Below are positions 16,744-25,028 of a stretch of 48,068 bases of DNA, piece by piece. Where the stretch lies: the NCBI GenBank assembly GCA_035570275.1, contig DATMNI010000003.1:1-48068 (forward strand), given 5' to 3'. The stretch comes from DATMNI01 sp035570275 (GTDB lineage: Bacteria > Acidobacteriota > Terriglobia > Bryobacterales > Bryobacteraceae). Position 1 is the stretch's first letter. The number at the start of each line of letters is the position of its first letter. Below the pieces are notes generated by a model. It saw nothing but the letters and a program-made list of their open reading frames with translations, did not search any database and was not told where the DNA came from. The position numbers were made by a program, and so were the translations under genes.

Positions 16744-18627
16744 ATGAAGAATATCATCGTCGGCACGGCCGGCCACATCGATCACGGGAAGACGGCGCTG
16801 GTGAAGGCGCTGACGGGGATCGATGCCGACCGGCTGGAGGAAGAGAAACGGCGCGGCATCACCATCGACCTGGGCTTCGCGCATCTGCAACTGACGCCGG
16901 CGCTGCGGCTGGGCTTCGTGGATGTGCCGGGCCATGAGCGCTTCGTCAAGAACATGCTGGCGGGCGTGGGTGGGATCGACCTGCTGCTGTTCGTAGTCGC
17001 GGCCGACGAATCCATCAAACCGCAAACCCGCGAGCACTTCGATATCTGCCGCCTGCTGGGCATTGCGCGCGGCGTGATTGCGCTGACCAAGGCCGACCTG
17101 GTGGATTCCGACCTGGTGGGCCTGGTCCGGCTGGAGGTGGAGGAACTGGTGGCGGGCTCGTTCCTGGAGGGCGCGCCGATTGTGCCGGTGAGTTCTGTGA
17201 CCGGCGCCGGGCTTGACGACCTGCGCCGCGAGTTGGCGCGCGTGGCGGCACTGGCCCCGGAGAAGAACGCGGCGGGCCGGTTTCGCTTGCCCATTGACCG
17301 CGTGTTTTCGGTGAAGGGATTCGGCACCGTGGCCACCGGCACCCTGATTTCAGGCTCTGTGGCGGCGGAGCAAATGGTGGAGGTCTATCCCGCGGGCCGG
17401 CGGCTGCGGGTTCGCGGCGTGCAGGTGCATGGCAGCAAAGCCGGCCGCGCCGTGGCCGGGCAGCGCACGGCCGTGAACCTGGCGGATATCGAGCCGGCGG
17501 AACTGGCGCGCGGCGACGTCCTTTCGGAACCCGGCCTCTTCCGCGCCGTCAAGCAGGTGGATTGCCGGCTGGATCTGCTGGCCTCGGCAAAGCCGCTGAA
17601 GCATCGCGCGCCGGTCCATTTTCATTCGGGCACCGCGGAGATCGAGGCCGAAGTGCGTCTGCTGGAAGGGACGGTTGCGCTGAAGCCTGGCGCCACCGCC
17701 TACGTGCGCCTGCTGTTGCGAGACCGGGCGCGCGACCGGGCGCTGCTGCTGCCCGGCGACCGGTTCATCATCCGCAAGTTTTCGCCCGTGGTGACGATTG
17801 GGGGCGGCATGGTGGTGGACGTAAGCGAGCGGCGCTATCGCAAAGGCCACGATGTCAAAGCGCGCCTGGATGTGCTTGGCGGGCAGGATACAGCGGCGCG
17901 CATCGGACTGCTGGTGCGCGAGGCGGGCTTCGGCCTGAGCACGGCGGAACTGGTGGCGCGAACCGGTCTGCTGGAACCCGAAATTGCGTCCGCCGCCGCC
18001 CGTGCGCCCGTGGTGACGATAGCGCAGCCGCAACCCTGGTACGTGGACCGCGCCTGGTTCCAGGCAACCCGCGACCGCCTGGTGAAAACCGTGCGCGAAT
18101 TCCATCAAAAAAACCCGCTGCTGCCGGGCATGGCCAGACAGGATTTGCGCGGACGCGAACTGCAGGACGCGCCGGCGTTTCTGATGGATGCGCTGATTGC
18201 CAATTCCAAGGACATTGTGGCCGAGGGTGAAACAGTGCGGTCGCGCGGTCACAAACTGGTGCTCAAGGAAGACGAGGAGCAGGCGCGGGCGGCCATTGAG
18301 CGCGCCTTCGACGAGACCGGGCTGGCGGTGCCGTCGGTGCCGGAGGTGCTGGCGAAATCCGGTGTGGAAGCGGCGCGCGCGCGCTCACTGCTGCAAATTC
18401 TTCTGCGCGAAAAGCGGCTGGTGCGGATCAGCGAAGATCTGGTGTTTCACCATTCGGCGATCCAAAAGCTGCGGGCCATGCTGGCCGAACGCAAGGGCTC
18501 CCGTTTCGGTGTGCCGGGTTTCAAGGAGTGGACCGGAGTATCGCGCAAGTACGCCATCCCCCTGCTGGAGTTCCTGGACCGCGAGAAAATCACGCGCCGC
18601 GAGGGCGATGAGCGGGTGGTGTTGTAG
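16744..18627 (+). CDS. selB: Selenocysteine-specific translation elongation factor SelB
   Basis: A 627-residue EF-Tu-like GTPase that brings Sec-tRNA to UGA codons marked by a SECIS hairpin. G1 is GHIDHGKT (residues 10-17), the switch is RRGITIDLGF, G3 is DVPGHE and G4 is TKAD. Domains II and III follow (FRLPIDRVFSVKGFGTVATG), and the C-terminal 250 residues form the winged-helix repeats that read the SECIS RNA (IHHSAIQKLR-type segments at the end). Length is normal. The window holds no selA, selC (tRNA-Sec) or selD, and no selenoprotein was recognised nearby, so the rest of the pathway must be elsewhere. Its stop is only one base from the convergent tRNA-Gln gene. Confidence 0.93.
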   Translation: MKNIIVGTAGHIDHGKTALVKALTGIDADRLEEEKRRGITIDLGFAHLQLTPALRLGFVDVPGHERFVKNMLAGVGGIDLLLFVVAADESIKPQTREHFDICRLLGIARGVIALTKADLVDSDLVGLVRLEVEELVAGSFLEGAPIVPVSSVTGAGLDDLRRELARVAALAPEKNAAGRFRLPIDRVFSVKGFGTVATGTLISGSVAAEQMVEVYPAGRRLRVRGVQVHGSKAGRAVAGQRTAVNLADIEPAELARGDVLSEPGLFRAVKQVDCRLDLLASAKPLKHRAPVHFHSGTAEIEAEVRLLEGTVALKPGATAYVRLLLRDRARDRALLLPGDRFIIRKFSPVVTIGGGMVVDVSERRYRKGHDVKARLDVLGGQDTAARIGLLVREAGFGLSTAELVARTGLLEPEIASAAARAPVVTIAQPQPWYVDRAWFQATRDRLVKTVREFHQKNPLLPGMARQDLRGRELQDAPAFLMDALIANSKDIVAEGETVRSRGHKLVLKEDEEQARAAIERAFDETGLAVPSVPEVLAKSGVEAARARSLLQILLREKRLVRISEDLVFHHSAIQKLRAMLAERKGSRFGVPGFKEWTGVSRKYAIPLLEFLDREKITRREGDERVVL

Positions 18628-18628
18628 G

Positions 18629-18702
18629 TGGCTGGGACGCAGGGATTCGAACCCCGATACGCAGCTCCAGAGGCTGCAGTCTTACCGTTAGACGACGTCC
18701 CA
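18629..18702 (-). tRNA. tRNA-Gln (anticodon CTG), CCA encoded
   Basis: Read on the minus strand this 74-base sequence folds as a full cloverleaf. The acceptor stem is TGGGACG with CGTCCCA, beginning with the weak U-A pair typical of glutamine tRNA. The D-arm is GTC/GAC, and the anticodon stem is GCAGC/GCTGC around the loop CTCTGGA, giving anticodon CTG. The T-arm has the TTCGAAT loop, discriminator is G, and CCA is encoded. It would read CAG codons. It is not tRNA-Sec despite adjoining selB: the anticodon is wrong and the long variable arm is absent. Confidence 0.95.
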
Positions 18703-18714
18703 AGGGGTAACCTC

Positions 18715-18720
18715 ATCTTA
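18715..18720 (-). promoter_or_regulatory. Possible -10 box of the tRNA-Gln gene
   Basis: On the minus strand TAAGAT lies 12 bases before the mature tRNA start, a plausible -10 distance. The -35 region (around GGATTC, 17 bases further up) is weak. Confidence 0.3.
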
Positions 18721-18783
18721 GCAAATGGGAGGCGGCGGAATCCAGGGCCAGGGACAGTCGGACAGTCGGCGCTCGGCTGTACG

Positions 18784-19293
18784 CTACGCCCCTCGTCTCG
18801 CCCGCCACAACCTCTTGGCCGAATACGCCGCCACGCCGGCAAAGAACGCGAAGCTCATCACGATCACGGCCAGTTGGCGCTGCGGCGAGATCTGGGTTTG
18901 CCCGGTCTCGGGCGGGGCGGCGAAATCCAGAGCGATGCGCAGATGGACGGCGGCGGTTTGGTTTCCATCGACGCGATTGTCCACTAAAACGACGTAATCG
19001 CCAAGGCGGCGTACGCGGTAGGCAAGGCTGCCGGATTTCGACGGCTCGGTTACGGCCAGAACCCCGTGGGGAAGGTCGCTGTTAAGACGCTCCAGGTCGT
19101 CGCGGGTCATCAGCGCCACACGTACTTTACGGGGTCCGGACTGCACTTCGTAGCTCGCCAGAACCTCGGCCGGTTTCTGGCGAAGGTTTACTTCCACCCA
19201 CCACCACTCGTTGGGCGGGATCCGGTAGACCTCGTCGGTGAGTTCCACCTTGGTGGAGGCGCTGAGCAACAGAATCCAGGCGAGGGCGATCAT
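18784..19293 (-). CDS. Hypothetical exported protein, GOLD/emp24-like, with C-terminal membrane anchor
   Basis: A 169-residue protein with a short N-terminal signal (MIALAWILLLSAS), a beta-sandwich domain of about 110 residues and one C-terminal membrane helix (AVIVMSFAFFAGVAAYSA) followed by a positive tail (KRLWRARRGA). The middle part (YRIPPNEWWWVEVNLRQKPA, later YRVRRLGDYVVLVDNR) resembles GOLD-type beta folds as in emp24/p24 proteins, but this is only a structural impression. It would be anchored with the domain outside the cytoplasm. It is divergent from the MauE-like gene, with about 80 bases between the starts. Function unknown. Confidence 0.6.
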   Translation of the reverse strand: MIALAWILLLSASTKVELTDEVYRIPPNEWWWVEVNLRQKPAEVLASYEVQSGPRKVRVALMTRDDLERLNSDLPHGVLAVTEPSKSGSLAYRVRRLGDYVVLVDNRVDGNQTAAVHLRIALDFAAPPETGQTQISPQRQLAVIVMSFAFFAGVAAYSAKRLWRARRGA

Positions 19294-19373
19294 GGCAACG
19301 GGAGCGGGACCGGACGTGACCCTTGGAAGACTCCCGAACAGGAGTTCCCGGCTAAAGGGCTACAATAAGGTCC

Positions 19374-20297
19374 ATGAACGACAGTATGGCACAGCCGCAG
19401 CCGGGGCTTGTTCCGCTCGACCTGGCAGGGTGGAAAACTGCGTTGAGCTGGGTTTCCGCCATCCTGCTGGCCGTTCTCTTCCTGGCATCGGGCCTCTGGA
19501 AAGTGACCGACGCACAGGGTGCGGCCGTGCGTATGGCGCAGGCGCGGATTCCGGAATCGCTCAGTCTGGCGGCGGCGATACTGTTCGGCGTGGTGGAGAC
19601 GTCGGCGGGCGTGCTGGTGCTGATTCCGCGATACCGGCGATGGGGCGCGGCCCTCACCGCGTTGCTGCTGGTGGCGTTTCTGGTGTACTTCGCGCTGAAC
19701 TACAACGCTCTGCGCGGGGCCGAATGCAGTTGCTTCCCGTGGGTGAAGCGGGCGGTGGGGCCGGGGTTCTTCGTGGGCGATGGGGTCATGCTCTTGCTGG
19801 CGGCGCTGGCGGGGCTGTGGTCGAAACCGCCGCACGGGCTGCGCTACCCTTTGGTGATCGCGGGCACGGTGGCGGTATTCGCGGTGGTCTCCTACGGCGT
19901 GACGGCGGTGCGGCAGACTGGGACGCCGGCGCCCCAGAGCGTGATGGTTGACGCTAAGCCCTACTCGCTGGAACACGGCAAGATCTTCCTGTTTTTCTTC
20001 GACCCGGCGTGCATGCATTGCTTTGACGCGGCCAAGCGCATGTCGCAATACCATTGGGGCGATACGCGTGTGATAGGTATCCCGATCAGCCAGCCGCAAT
20101 GGGCGGCGCAATTCATGAAAGACACGGGGTTCCACATGGACATTTCCAGCGACCTCGAAAAGCTCAAGCAGGTGTTTCCATACACCGCCGTGCCCGCCGG
20201 CGTGGCGCTGGAGAGCGGACGCGAGAAAGGCGCGCTGGTGAAGTTTGAGGCCGAGGAACCGGAAGTCTCGCTCAGGCAGCTAGGCTTCGTCAAGTAG
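19374..20297 (+). CDS. MauE/DoxX-like membrane protein fused to a thioredoxin-like CxxC domain
   Basis: A 307-residue protein. The first 170 residues have four membrane helices in MauE/DoxX arrangement with LFLASGLWKVTD and an ECSCF cysteine pair in the loop. A fifth helix (YPLVIAGTVAVFAVVSYGV) leads to an extracytoplasmic thioredoxin-like part with FFFDPACMHCFDAAKRMS (Cys213 and Cys216) and TAVPAGVAL, where the cis-Pro loop is expected. MauE-type proteins relay thiol electrons for disulfide formation in exported enzymes, so this fusion probably shuttles reducing or oxidising equivalents across the membrane. A TACAAT lies just before the ATG, and an AAGG Shine-Dalgarno is present. Confidence 0.82.
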   Translation: MNDSMAQPQPGLVPLDLAGWKTALSWVSAILLAVLFLASGLWKVTDAQGAAVRMAQARIPESLSLAAAILFGVVETSAGVLVLIPRYRRWGAALTALLLVAFLVYFALNYNALRGAECSCFPWVKRAVGPGFFVGDGVMLLLAALAGLWSKPPHGLRYPLVIAGTVAVFAVVSYGVTAVRQTGTPAPQSVMVDAKPYSLEHGKIFLFFFDPACMHCFDAAKRMSQYHWGDTRVIGIPISQPQWAAQFMKDTGFHMDISSDLEKLKQVFPYTAVPAGVALESGREKGALVKFEAEEPEVSLRQLGFVK

Positions 20298-20487
20298 AGC
20301 GGCCATCATGATTCTCGCGCGGCGTCGTTCCGGTGCTGAACACAGGGCTGCTCTTCTTCACCCACTTCGACTCCTTGCCTCCGTAACGGATCACCAGCCG
20401 AGCCACGTCACGAATTCGCCTGCCTTTGGCAATCACTCGGGCTTGCGCGAGAAGGCGGCAGCTCAGCTCGGTAACGATAAGGGCACC
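20290..20487 (-). pseudogene. Remnant of a 'WVKKSSP' protein tail, possibly polymorphic-toxin related
   Basis: On the minus strand 65 open codons without a proper start read RVIAKGRRIRDVARLVIRYG then GKESKWVKKSSPVFSTGTTP and stop. From memory, xxVxxLxxxYGGxxxxWVKKSS followed by an HWYE motif is typical of the C-termini of Rhs-like and other polymorphic proteins. A stop lies directly upstream (20488-20490), so only a fragment is left. Its last bases overlap the end of the MauE-like gene. Confidence 0.4.
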
Positions 20488-20531
20488 TCACGTCAGTCTT
20501 CGGTCCCCTGGTCCCTGACCCCGCCCCCCGC

Positions 20532-22007
20532 CTAGCCCTTCCACCGCAGCACCGGCTTGCGCGCGGCGGTCACTTCGTCCACGCGGCTGGTCCGCGTATG
20601 ATAAGGCGCGTTCTTCACCATTTCGGGATCGGTCTCCACTTCTTTCGCAATCGAGATCATCGCCTCCACGAACTGGTCGATCTCCAGCTTGCCCTCGGTT
20701 TCGGTCGGCTCAATCATCAGCGCGCCGTGCACAATCAGCGGGAAACTCACGGTGTACGGATGGAATCCGTAATCGATCAGCCGCTTCGCGATGTCGCCGG
20801 TGCGCACGCCGAGCCTGGCCTGCCGGTCGTCGCTGAACACTACTTCGTGCATGTTGGGCGAACTGTACGGCAAATCGAAGTACGGCTCCAGTTGCTTGCG
20901 GATGTAGACCGCGTTCAGCACCGCGTCCATGGTGGCATTGCGCAACCCCGGCCCGCCGTGCGCCAGGATGTACGCCAGCGCCCGCACCAGCACGCCGAAA
21001 TTGCCGTAATAGGCCTTCACCCGGCCGATGGATTGTTTTCGCTTGTAATCGTACGCCCACTTCTTGCCAACGCGTTTCAACCGCGGCGTGGGCAAAAACG
21101 GCTCCAGCGCCTTCTTCACCGCCACCGGACCCGCGCCCGGCCCGCCGCCCCCGTGGGGCGTGGAAAACGTCTTGTGCAGGTTCAGGTGCATCACGTCCAC
21201 GCCGAAATCGCCCGGCCGCGCCATGCCCACCAGTGCGTTCATGTTGGCGCCATCCATATACAGCAGCGCGCCCTTCCGGTGCAGGATCTCGGCGGCCTGC
21301 ATGATGTGGTCCTCAAATACGCCGAGCGTATTCGGGTTGGTCACCATCAGGGCGGCCACATCCTGGTCCACCATCTTTTCCAGCGCGCCCACGTCCAGCA
21401 GGCCGGTCTCGCTCGACCTGATGTTTTGTACCGCGTAACCCGCAATGGCAGCCGTCGCCGGATTGGTGCCGTGGGCCGAATCGGGAATCAGAATTTTCTT
21501 GCGCGGGTTGCCCTTTTTTTCCAGCAGCGCGCGGATCAGCAGAATGCCGGTCAGTTCGCCATGCGCGCCCGCCGCCGGCTGCAGCGTCACCGCATCCATG
21601 CCGGTGATTTCCGCCAGCGCCGCCTCCATCCGGGCCATCACTTCCATGGCACCCTGGCACAGCGATTCGGGCGCATACGGGTGCGCCCAGGCCAGCCCTT
21701 CGATGCGCGCCACCAGCTCGTTGATCCGCGGGTTGTACTTCATGGTGCAGGACCCCAGCGGATACATGCCGTGATCGATGGCGTAGTTCCAGGTGGAAAG
21801 CCGCGTGAAGTGTCGGATCGCCTCCACTTCACTGACTTCCGGGAATCCGGGAATCTCGGCGCGCACATTGTCCGCGCCCAGCGCTTCGGCCGCGTCCACC
21901 GCGGGCACATCGAGTTCGGGGAGCTGATAACCCTTCTTTCCCGGCGAGCTGCGTTCGAATAACAAGGCCTCGTTCTGCGAGAGGTGTGTGGTGACTTTCT
22001 TGATCAC
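20532..22007 (-). CDS. gcvPB: Glycine dehydrogenase (decarboxylating) subunit 2
   Basis: A 491-residue PLP enzyme, the C-terminal half of split P-protein. Together with GcvPA it decarboxylates glycine and loads the aminomethyl group on GcvH. The PLP lysine lies in HLNLHKTFSTPHGGGGPG (Lys279); also visible are GSCTMKYNPR, PAAGAHGE and PDSAHGTNPA. The GTG at 22007 is chosen because it overlaps the gcvPA stop (GTGA) and gives the normal N-terminus (IKKVTTHLSQNE). The frame is open further upstream inside gcvPA, but that is not family sequence. A partial copy of this gene lies at 30281-30427. Confidence 0.95.
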   Translation of the reverse strand: MIKKVTTHLSQNEALLFERSSPGKKGYQLPELDVPAVDAAEALGADNVRAEIPGFPEVSEVEAIRHFTRLSTWNYAIDHGMYPLGSCTMKYNPRINELVARIEGLAWAHPYAPESLCQGAMEVMARMEAALAEITGMDAVTLQPAAGAHGELTGILLIRALLEKKGNPRKKILIPDSAHGTNPATAAIAGYAVQNIRSSETGLLDVGALEKMVDQDVAALMVTNPNTLGVFEDHIMQAAEILHRKGALLYMDGANMNALVGMARPGDFGVDVMHLNLHKTFSTPHGGGGPGAGPVAVKKALEPFLPTPRLKRVGKKWAYDYKRKQSIGRVKAYYGNFGVLVRALAYILAHGGPGLRNATMDAVLNAVYIRKQLEPYFDLPYSSPNMHEVVFSDDRQARLGVRTGDIAKRLIDYGFHPYTVSFPLIVHGALMIEPTETEGKLEIDQFVEAMISIAKEVETDPEMVKNAPYHTRTSRVDEVTAARKPVLRWKG

Positions 22008-23362
22008 GCCAACACCTCTTTGATCGCCCCACTGCTTTCCACCGCCGCGCCTGCCAACACCTCGGCCACCACATCCATGTCCGCGCGCCGCGACATCTCG
22101 GTAGCGCATAGCAGCATCGAATCGGCCAGTTCCGGATAGAACCGCCCCAACGGCAGCCCGCCGATAATCTTGCGCTTCAACAGCGCCTTGTTCACGTCTT
22201 CCGGCGTCCGGCCCTCCACGCGAACCACAAACTCGTTAAAGAATTTCCCGCTGAAGCGCGTTTTCAATTTGCCCGCCAGGTAATGCGCTTTGGCCAGGTT
22301 CTGCTCCGCCAGTTCGCGCAGTCCTTCCTTGCCGTAAACCGTCATGTAAACCGTGGCCATGAGCGCAATCAACGCCTGGTTGGTGCAGATGTTCGATGTC
22401 GCCTTCTCGCGCCGGATGTGCTGCTCGCGCGTGGCCAGCGTCAGGCAGAAGGCCCGGTTGCCGCGCGAATCCGTGGTCTGGCCCACCAGCCGGCCGGGCA
22501 TCTGGCGGATGAACTTTTCTTTGGTGGCGAGTATCCCCGCGTACGGCCCGCCGTAGCACGGCGAAATCGCGAACGACTGCAACTCGCCGGCTGCGATGTC
22601 GGCGTCCACCGGCGGCGTCAGCAACCCCATCGACACCGCTTCCGTGAACACTACTACCAATAACGCCCCACGCTTGTGGGCGATTTCCGCCGCCGCTTTC
22701 ACCGGCTCCACCATGCCGAAGAAGTTGGGCGACTGCACAATCACCGCGCCCGTCAGGCCATCCATGTGGCGTTCCAGATCTTCCAGATCCAGCGTGCCGC
22801 CGTCGGCCGCGTAGCCGAACTCCGCCACCGGCATCCCCTGGTGTTTGGCGTAGGTCCGCAGCACCTCGCGATACTCGGGATGCACGGACTTCGCCACCAG
22901 CACCCGGCCCTTGCCCGTGGCCCGCACCGCCATCATGGCCGCTTCCGGCACCGCCGTGGAGCCATCGTACATGGACGCATTGGCCACATCCATGCCCGTG
23001 AGCTGGCAAATCATGGTCTGGAATTCGAAGATCTGGGTGAGCGTTCCCTGCGAAATCTCGGCCTGGTAAGGGGTGTAGGCCGTCAGGAATTCGCCGCGCG
23101 AAACCACCGTGTCCACCAGCACCGGGCGATAATGGTTGTACACCCCCGCGCCCAGGAAAGATGCATAGCCGTTGGCGTTTTCCGCCGCCCGGCTGCGAAA
23201 GTACTCCACGATTTCGTATTCGGAAATTCCAGGCGGCAGGTCCAGCGGACGCTGCAGCCGCACCGCTTCGGGCAGGTGCGCAAACAGTTCTTCGGGGGAC
23301 CCCACGCCGCAGACATCCAGCATCTGGCGGCGCTCGGAATCAGACTTCGGCAGATAGCGCAA
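22004..23362 (-). CDS. gcvPA: Glycine dehydrogenase (decarboxylating) subunit 1
   Basis: A 452-residue N-terminal half of the split P-protein, needed with GcvPB for glycine decarboxylation. Recognisable features are MRYLPKSDSERRQML at the N-terminus, FLGAGVYNHYRP, TPYQAEISQGTLTQIFEFQT, MYDGSTAVPEAAMMA and RENQRAF-type RGNRAFCLTLATREQHIRRE. The start is TTG, placed directly after the gcvH stop with no gap (TAGTTG), so translation is coupled. Its end overlaps gcvPB by four bases. Confidence 0.95.
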   Translation of the reverse strand: MRYLPKSDSERRQMLDVCGVGSPEELFAHLPEAVRLQRPLDLPPGISEYEIVEYFRSRAAENANGYASFLGAGVYNHYRPVLVDTVVSRGEFLTAYTPYQAEISQGTLTQIFEFQTMICQLTGMDVANASMYDGSTAVPEAAMMAVRATGKGRVLVAKSVHPEYREVLRTYAKHQGMPVAEFGYAADGGTLDLEDLERHMDGLTGAVIVQSPNFFGMVEPVKAAAEIAHKRGALLVVVFTEAVSMGLLTPPVDADIAAGELQSFAISPCYGGPYAGILATKEKFIRQMPGRLVGQTTDSRGNRAFCLTLATREQHIRREKATSNICTNQALIALMATVYMTVYGKEGLRELAEQNLAKAHYLAGKLKTRFSGKFFNEFVVRVEGRTPEDVNKALLKRKIIGGLPLGRFYPELADSMLLCATEMSRRADMDVVAEVLAGAAVESSGAIKEVLA

Positions 23363-23746
23363 CTACTTTTCGGCTCCTATATAGGTTTGATAGTCGGCGG
23401 CGGTCATCAGATTCTGCATTTCCTCGGGCGCGCTCAGCCGGATCTTCACCAGCCATGCCTCGCCGTGCGGATCGGCGTTCAGCTTCTCCGGCGCATCCGC
23501 CAGAGACTCGTTGATCGCCGTCACTTCCCCGCTCACCGGCGAGTAGATGTCGGAAACCGCCTTGACGGATTCCACCGAGCCGAGCGACTTGCCCGCCGCG
23601 ATTTTCGCCCCTACTTTCGGAAGGTCGACGTATACAATGTCGCCCAGTTCCTGCTGGGCGTGATCGGTAATCCCGACCGTGCCGGTGTCCCCTTCCGCGA
23701 GGACCCACTCGTGTTCCTTCGTATACCGGAAGTTGTCTGGATACAT
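23363..23746 (-). CDS. gcvH: Glycine cleavage system H protein
   Basis: A 127-residue lipoyl carrier that shuttles the aminomethyl group between P- and T-proteins. The lipoylated lysine is Lys62 in GSVESVKAVSDIYSP, and the N-terminus has the family pattern YTKEHEWV. It starts two bases after the gcvT stop and abuts gcvPA. Length is normal. Confidence 0.96.
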   Translation of the reverse strand: MYPDNFRYTKEHEWVLAEGDTGTVGITDHAQQELGDIVYVDLPKVGAKIAAGKSLGSVESVKAVSDIYSPVSGEVTAINESLADAPEKLNADPHGEAWLVKIRLSAPEEMQNLMTAADYQTYIGAEK

Positions 23747-23748
23747 GT

Positions 23749-24852
23749 CTATTTCGCTCGCTTATAGAAGGGAGTATCTACCGTCACCGCATCCACGGGC
23801 TGGTTGCGGATCATGATCTGAATGGTTTTGCCCGGCTGCGACTGCGCCGCCGGCAGATAGCAAAGCCCGATGTTTTTGCCCAGCGTGGGCGATGGCGAAC
23901 CGCTGGTCACCCATCCCGCGGGCGCGCCATCGAGAAAGACTTCGTACCCGTCGCGGCCAATGCCGCGTCCCCGCATCTCAAAGCCGATGAGCCGGCGCCC
24001 GACGCCCGCTTCCTTCTGCTTGACTAAAGTGTCCCGGCCCACGAAGTCGCCTTTATCCAGCTTGACGATCCACCCCAGGTCGGCTTCCAACGGCGAAATC
24101 GACGCGTCGATCTCATGGCCGTAGAGCGCCATTTTGGCTTCCAGCCGAAGCGTGTTCCGCGCCCCTAACCCGGCCGGCTTGATTCCAAATTCGACGCCGG
24201 CGTTCAGCACTTCATTCCAGATGCGCACCGCTTCGGCGGGCGGGATGTAGATCTCGTAACCGTCTTCGCCGGTGTATCCGGTATGCGCAATCCGCGCCGG
24301 CACGCCCGCGACATCGCCATCGGTGAACCAGTAGTATTTGATGGCCGCCAAGTCCACCGGCGTGAGTTTTTGCAGCGTAGCCCGCGCCTTCGGCCCCTGA
24401 ATGGCCAACTGCGCGTAGCGCGCCCCGGCGTTCTCCACGTGCGCGTCGAACCGGTTGTGGGAGCGGATGTGCTCGAAATCCTTGTCCTGGTTGGACGCAT
24501 TCACGCACAGAAAATAGTGGTCGTCGGCCACCTTGTGCACCAGAATGTCGTCCACGAACCCGCCGTGCTCATAGAGCAAACCCGAGTAGTGCGCCTGCCC
24601 GGTCTTCAGTTTTTGCACGGCATTGGTGGTGACGAAATCGGTCAGCCTGCCGGCCTCCGGACCGCGGATCTCGATTTCCCCCATGTGGCTGACATCGAAA
24701 ATCCCCACCCCCGTGCGCACCGCGTGGTGTTCGTCGATGATCCCGGAGTACTGTACGGGCATGTCCCACCCCCCGAAATCCACCATCTTGGCGCCGGCCG
24801 CCCGATGGACGGAGTTACAGGGTGTGACGCGCAGGGACGAAGCCGCAGACAT
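23749..24852 (-). CDS. gcvT: Aminomethyltransferase (glycine cleavage T protein)
   Basis: A 367-residue tetrahydrofolate-dependent enzyme, first gene of gcvT-gcvH-gcvPA-gcvPB. It transfers the methylene unit to folate and frees ammonia. The N-terminal MVDFGGWDMPVQYSGI and GIFDVSHMGEIEI, the folate-site region HTGYTGEDGYEIY and the GLGARNTLRLEAKM motif are all present, as is the terminal domain with SGSPSPTLGKNIG. No glycine riboswitch is seen in the 170 bases upstream; that space holds a long GC-rich inverted repeat instead. Confidence 0.96.
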   Translation of the reverse strand: MSAASSLRVTPCNSVHRAAGAKMVDFGGWDMPVQYSGIIDEHHAVRTGVGIFDVSHMGEIEIRGPEAGRLTDFVTTNAVQKLKTGQAHYSGLLYEHGGFVDDILVHKVADDHYFLCVNASNQDKDFEHIRSHNRFDAHVENAGARYAQLAIQGPKARATLQKLTPVDLAAIKYYWFTDGDVAGVPARIAHTGYTGEDGYEIYIPPAEAVRIWNEVLNAGVEFGIKPAGLGARNTLRLEAKMALYGHEIDASISPLEADLGWIVKLDKGDFVGRDTLVKQKEAGVGRRLIGFEMRGRGIGRDGYEVFLDGAPAGWVTSGSPSPTLGKNIGLCYLPAAQSQPGKTIQIMIRNQPVDAVTVDTPFYKRAK

Positions 24853-24893
24853 GAAGACTCAGGCTAACAGGACCAAAAAGAGGAGTCAATGAG

Positions 24894-25017
24894 GAACGGT
24901 GGCCGGTGGTGGCCGGTGAAAGGCAACGTGGCCGGTGGCCGGTGGCCGGTGAAAGGCAACGCGCCCGGTGCGGTGTTAACCGGCCACCGGCCACTGGCCA
25001 CTGGCCACCGTTCTTAA
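24894..25017. repeat. Minisatellite forming a long inverted repeat
   Basis: Left arm GAACGGTGGCCGGTGGTGG (from 24894) and right arm ending CACTGGCCACCGTTC (to about 25013) are near reverse complements over 25 or more bases; between them GGCCGGTGAAAGGCAACG occurs twice. The element lies between the winged-helix regulator and gcvT, both transcribed leftwards, and would insulate one from the other. Confidence 0.65.
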
Positions 25018-25028
25018 GCCACCGTTTT

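Noticed and set aside
18629..18702. tRNA next to selB taken as tRNA-Sec (selC)
   Set aside because: The anticodon is CTG and the variable arm has four bases; selC needs TCA and a long arm.
20598..21962. Plus-strand open frame of 454 codons across gcvPB
   Set aside because: Antisense shadow; His/Arg-rich composition typical of noncoding frames.
24853..25028. Glycine riboswitch before gcvT
   Set aside because: The leader lacks the glycine aptamer pattern and holds a GC-rich minisatellite instead.
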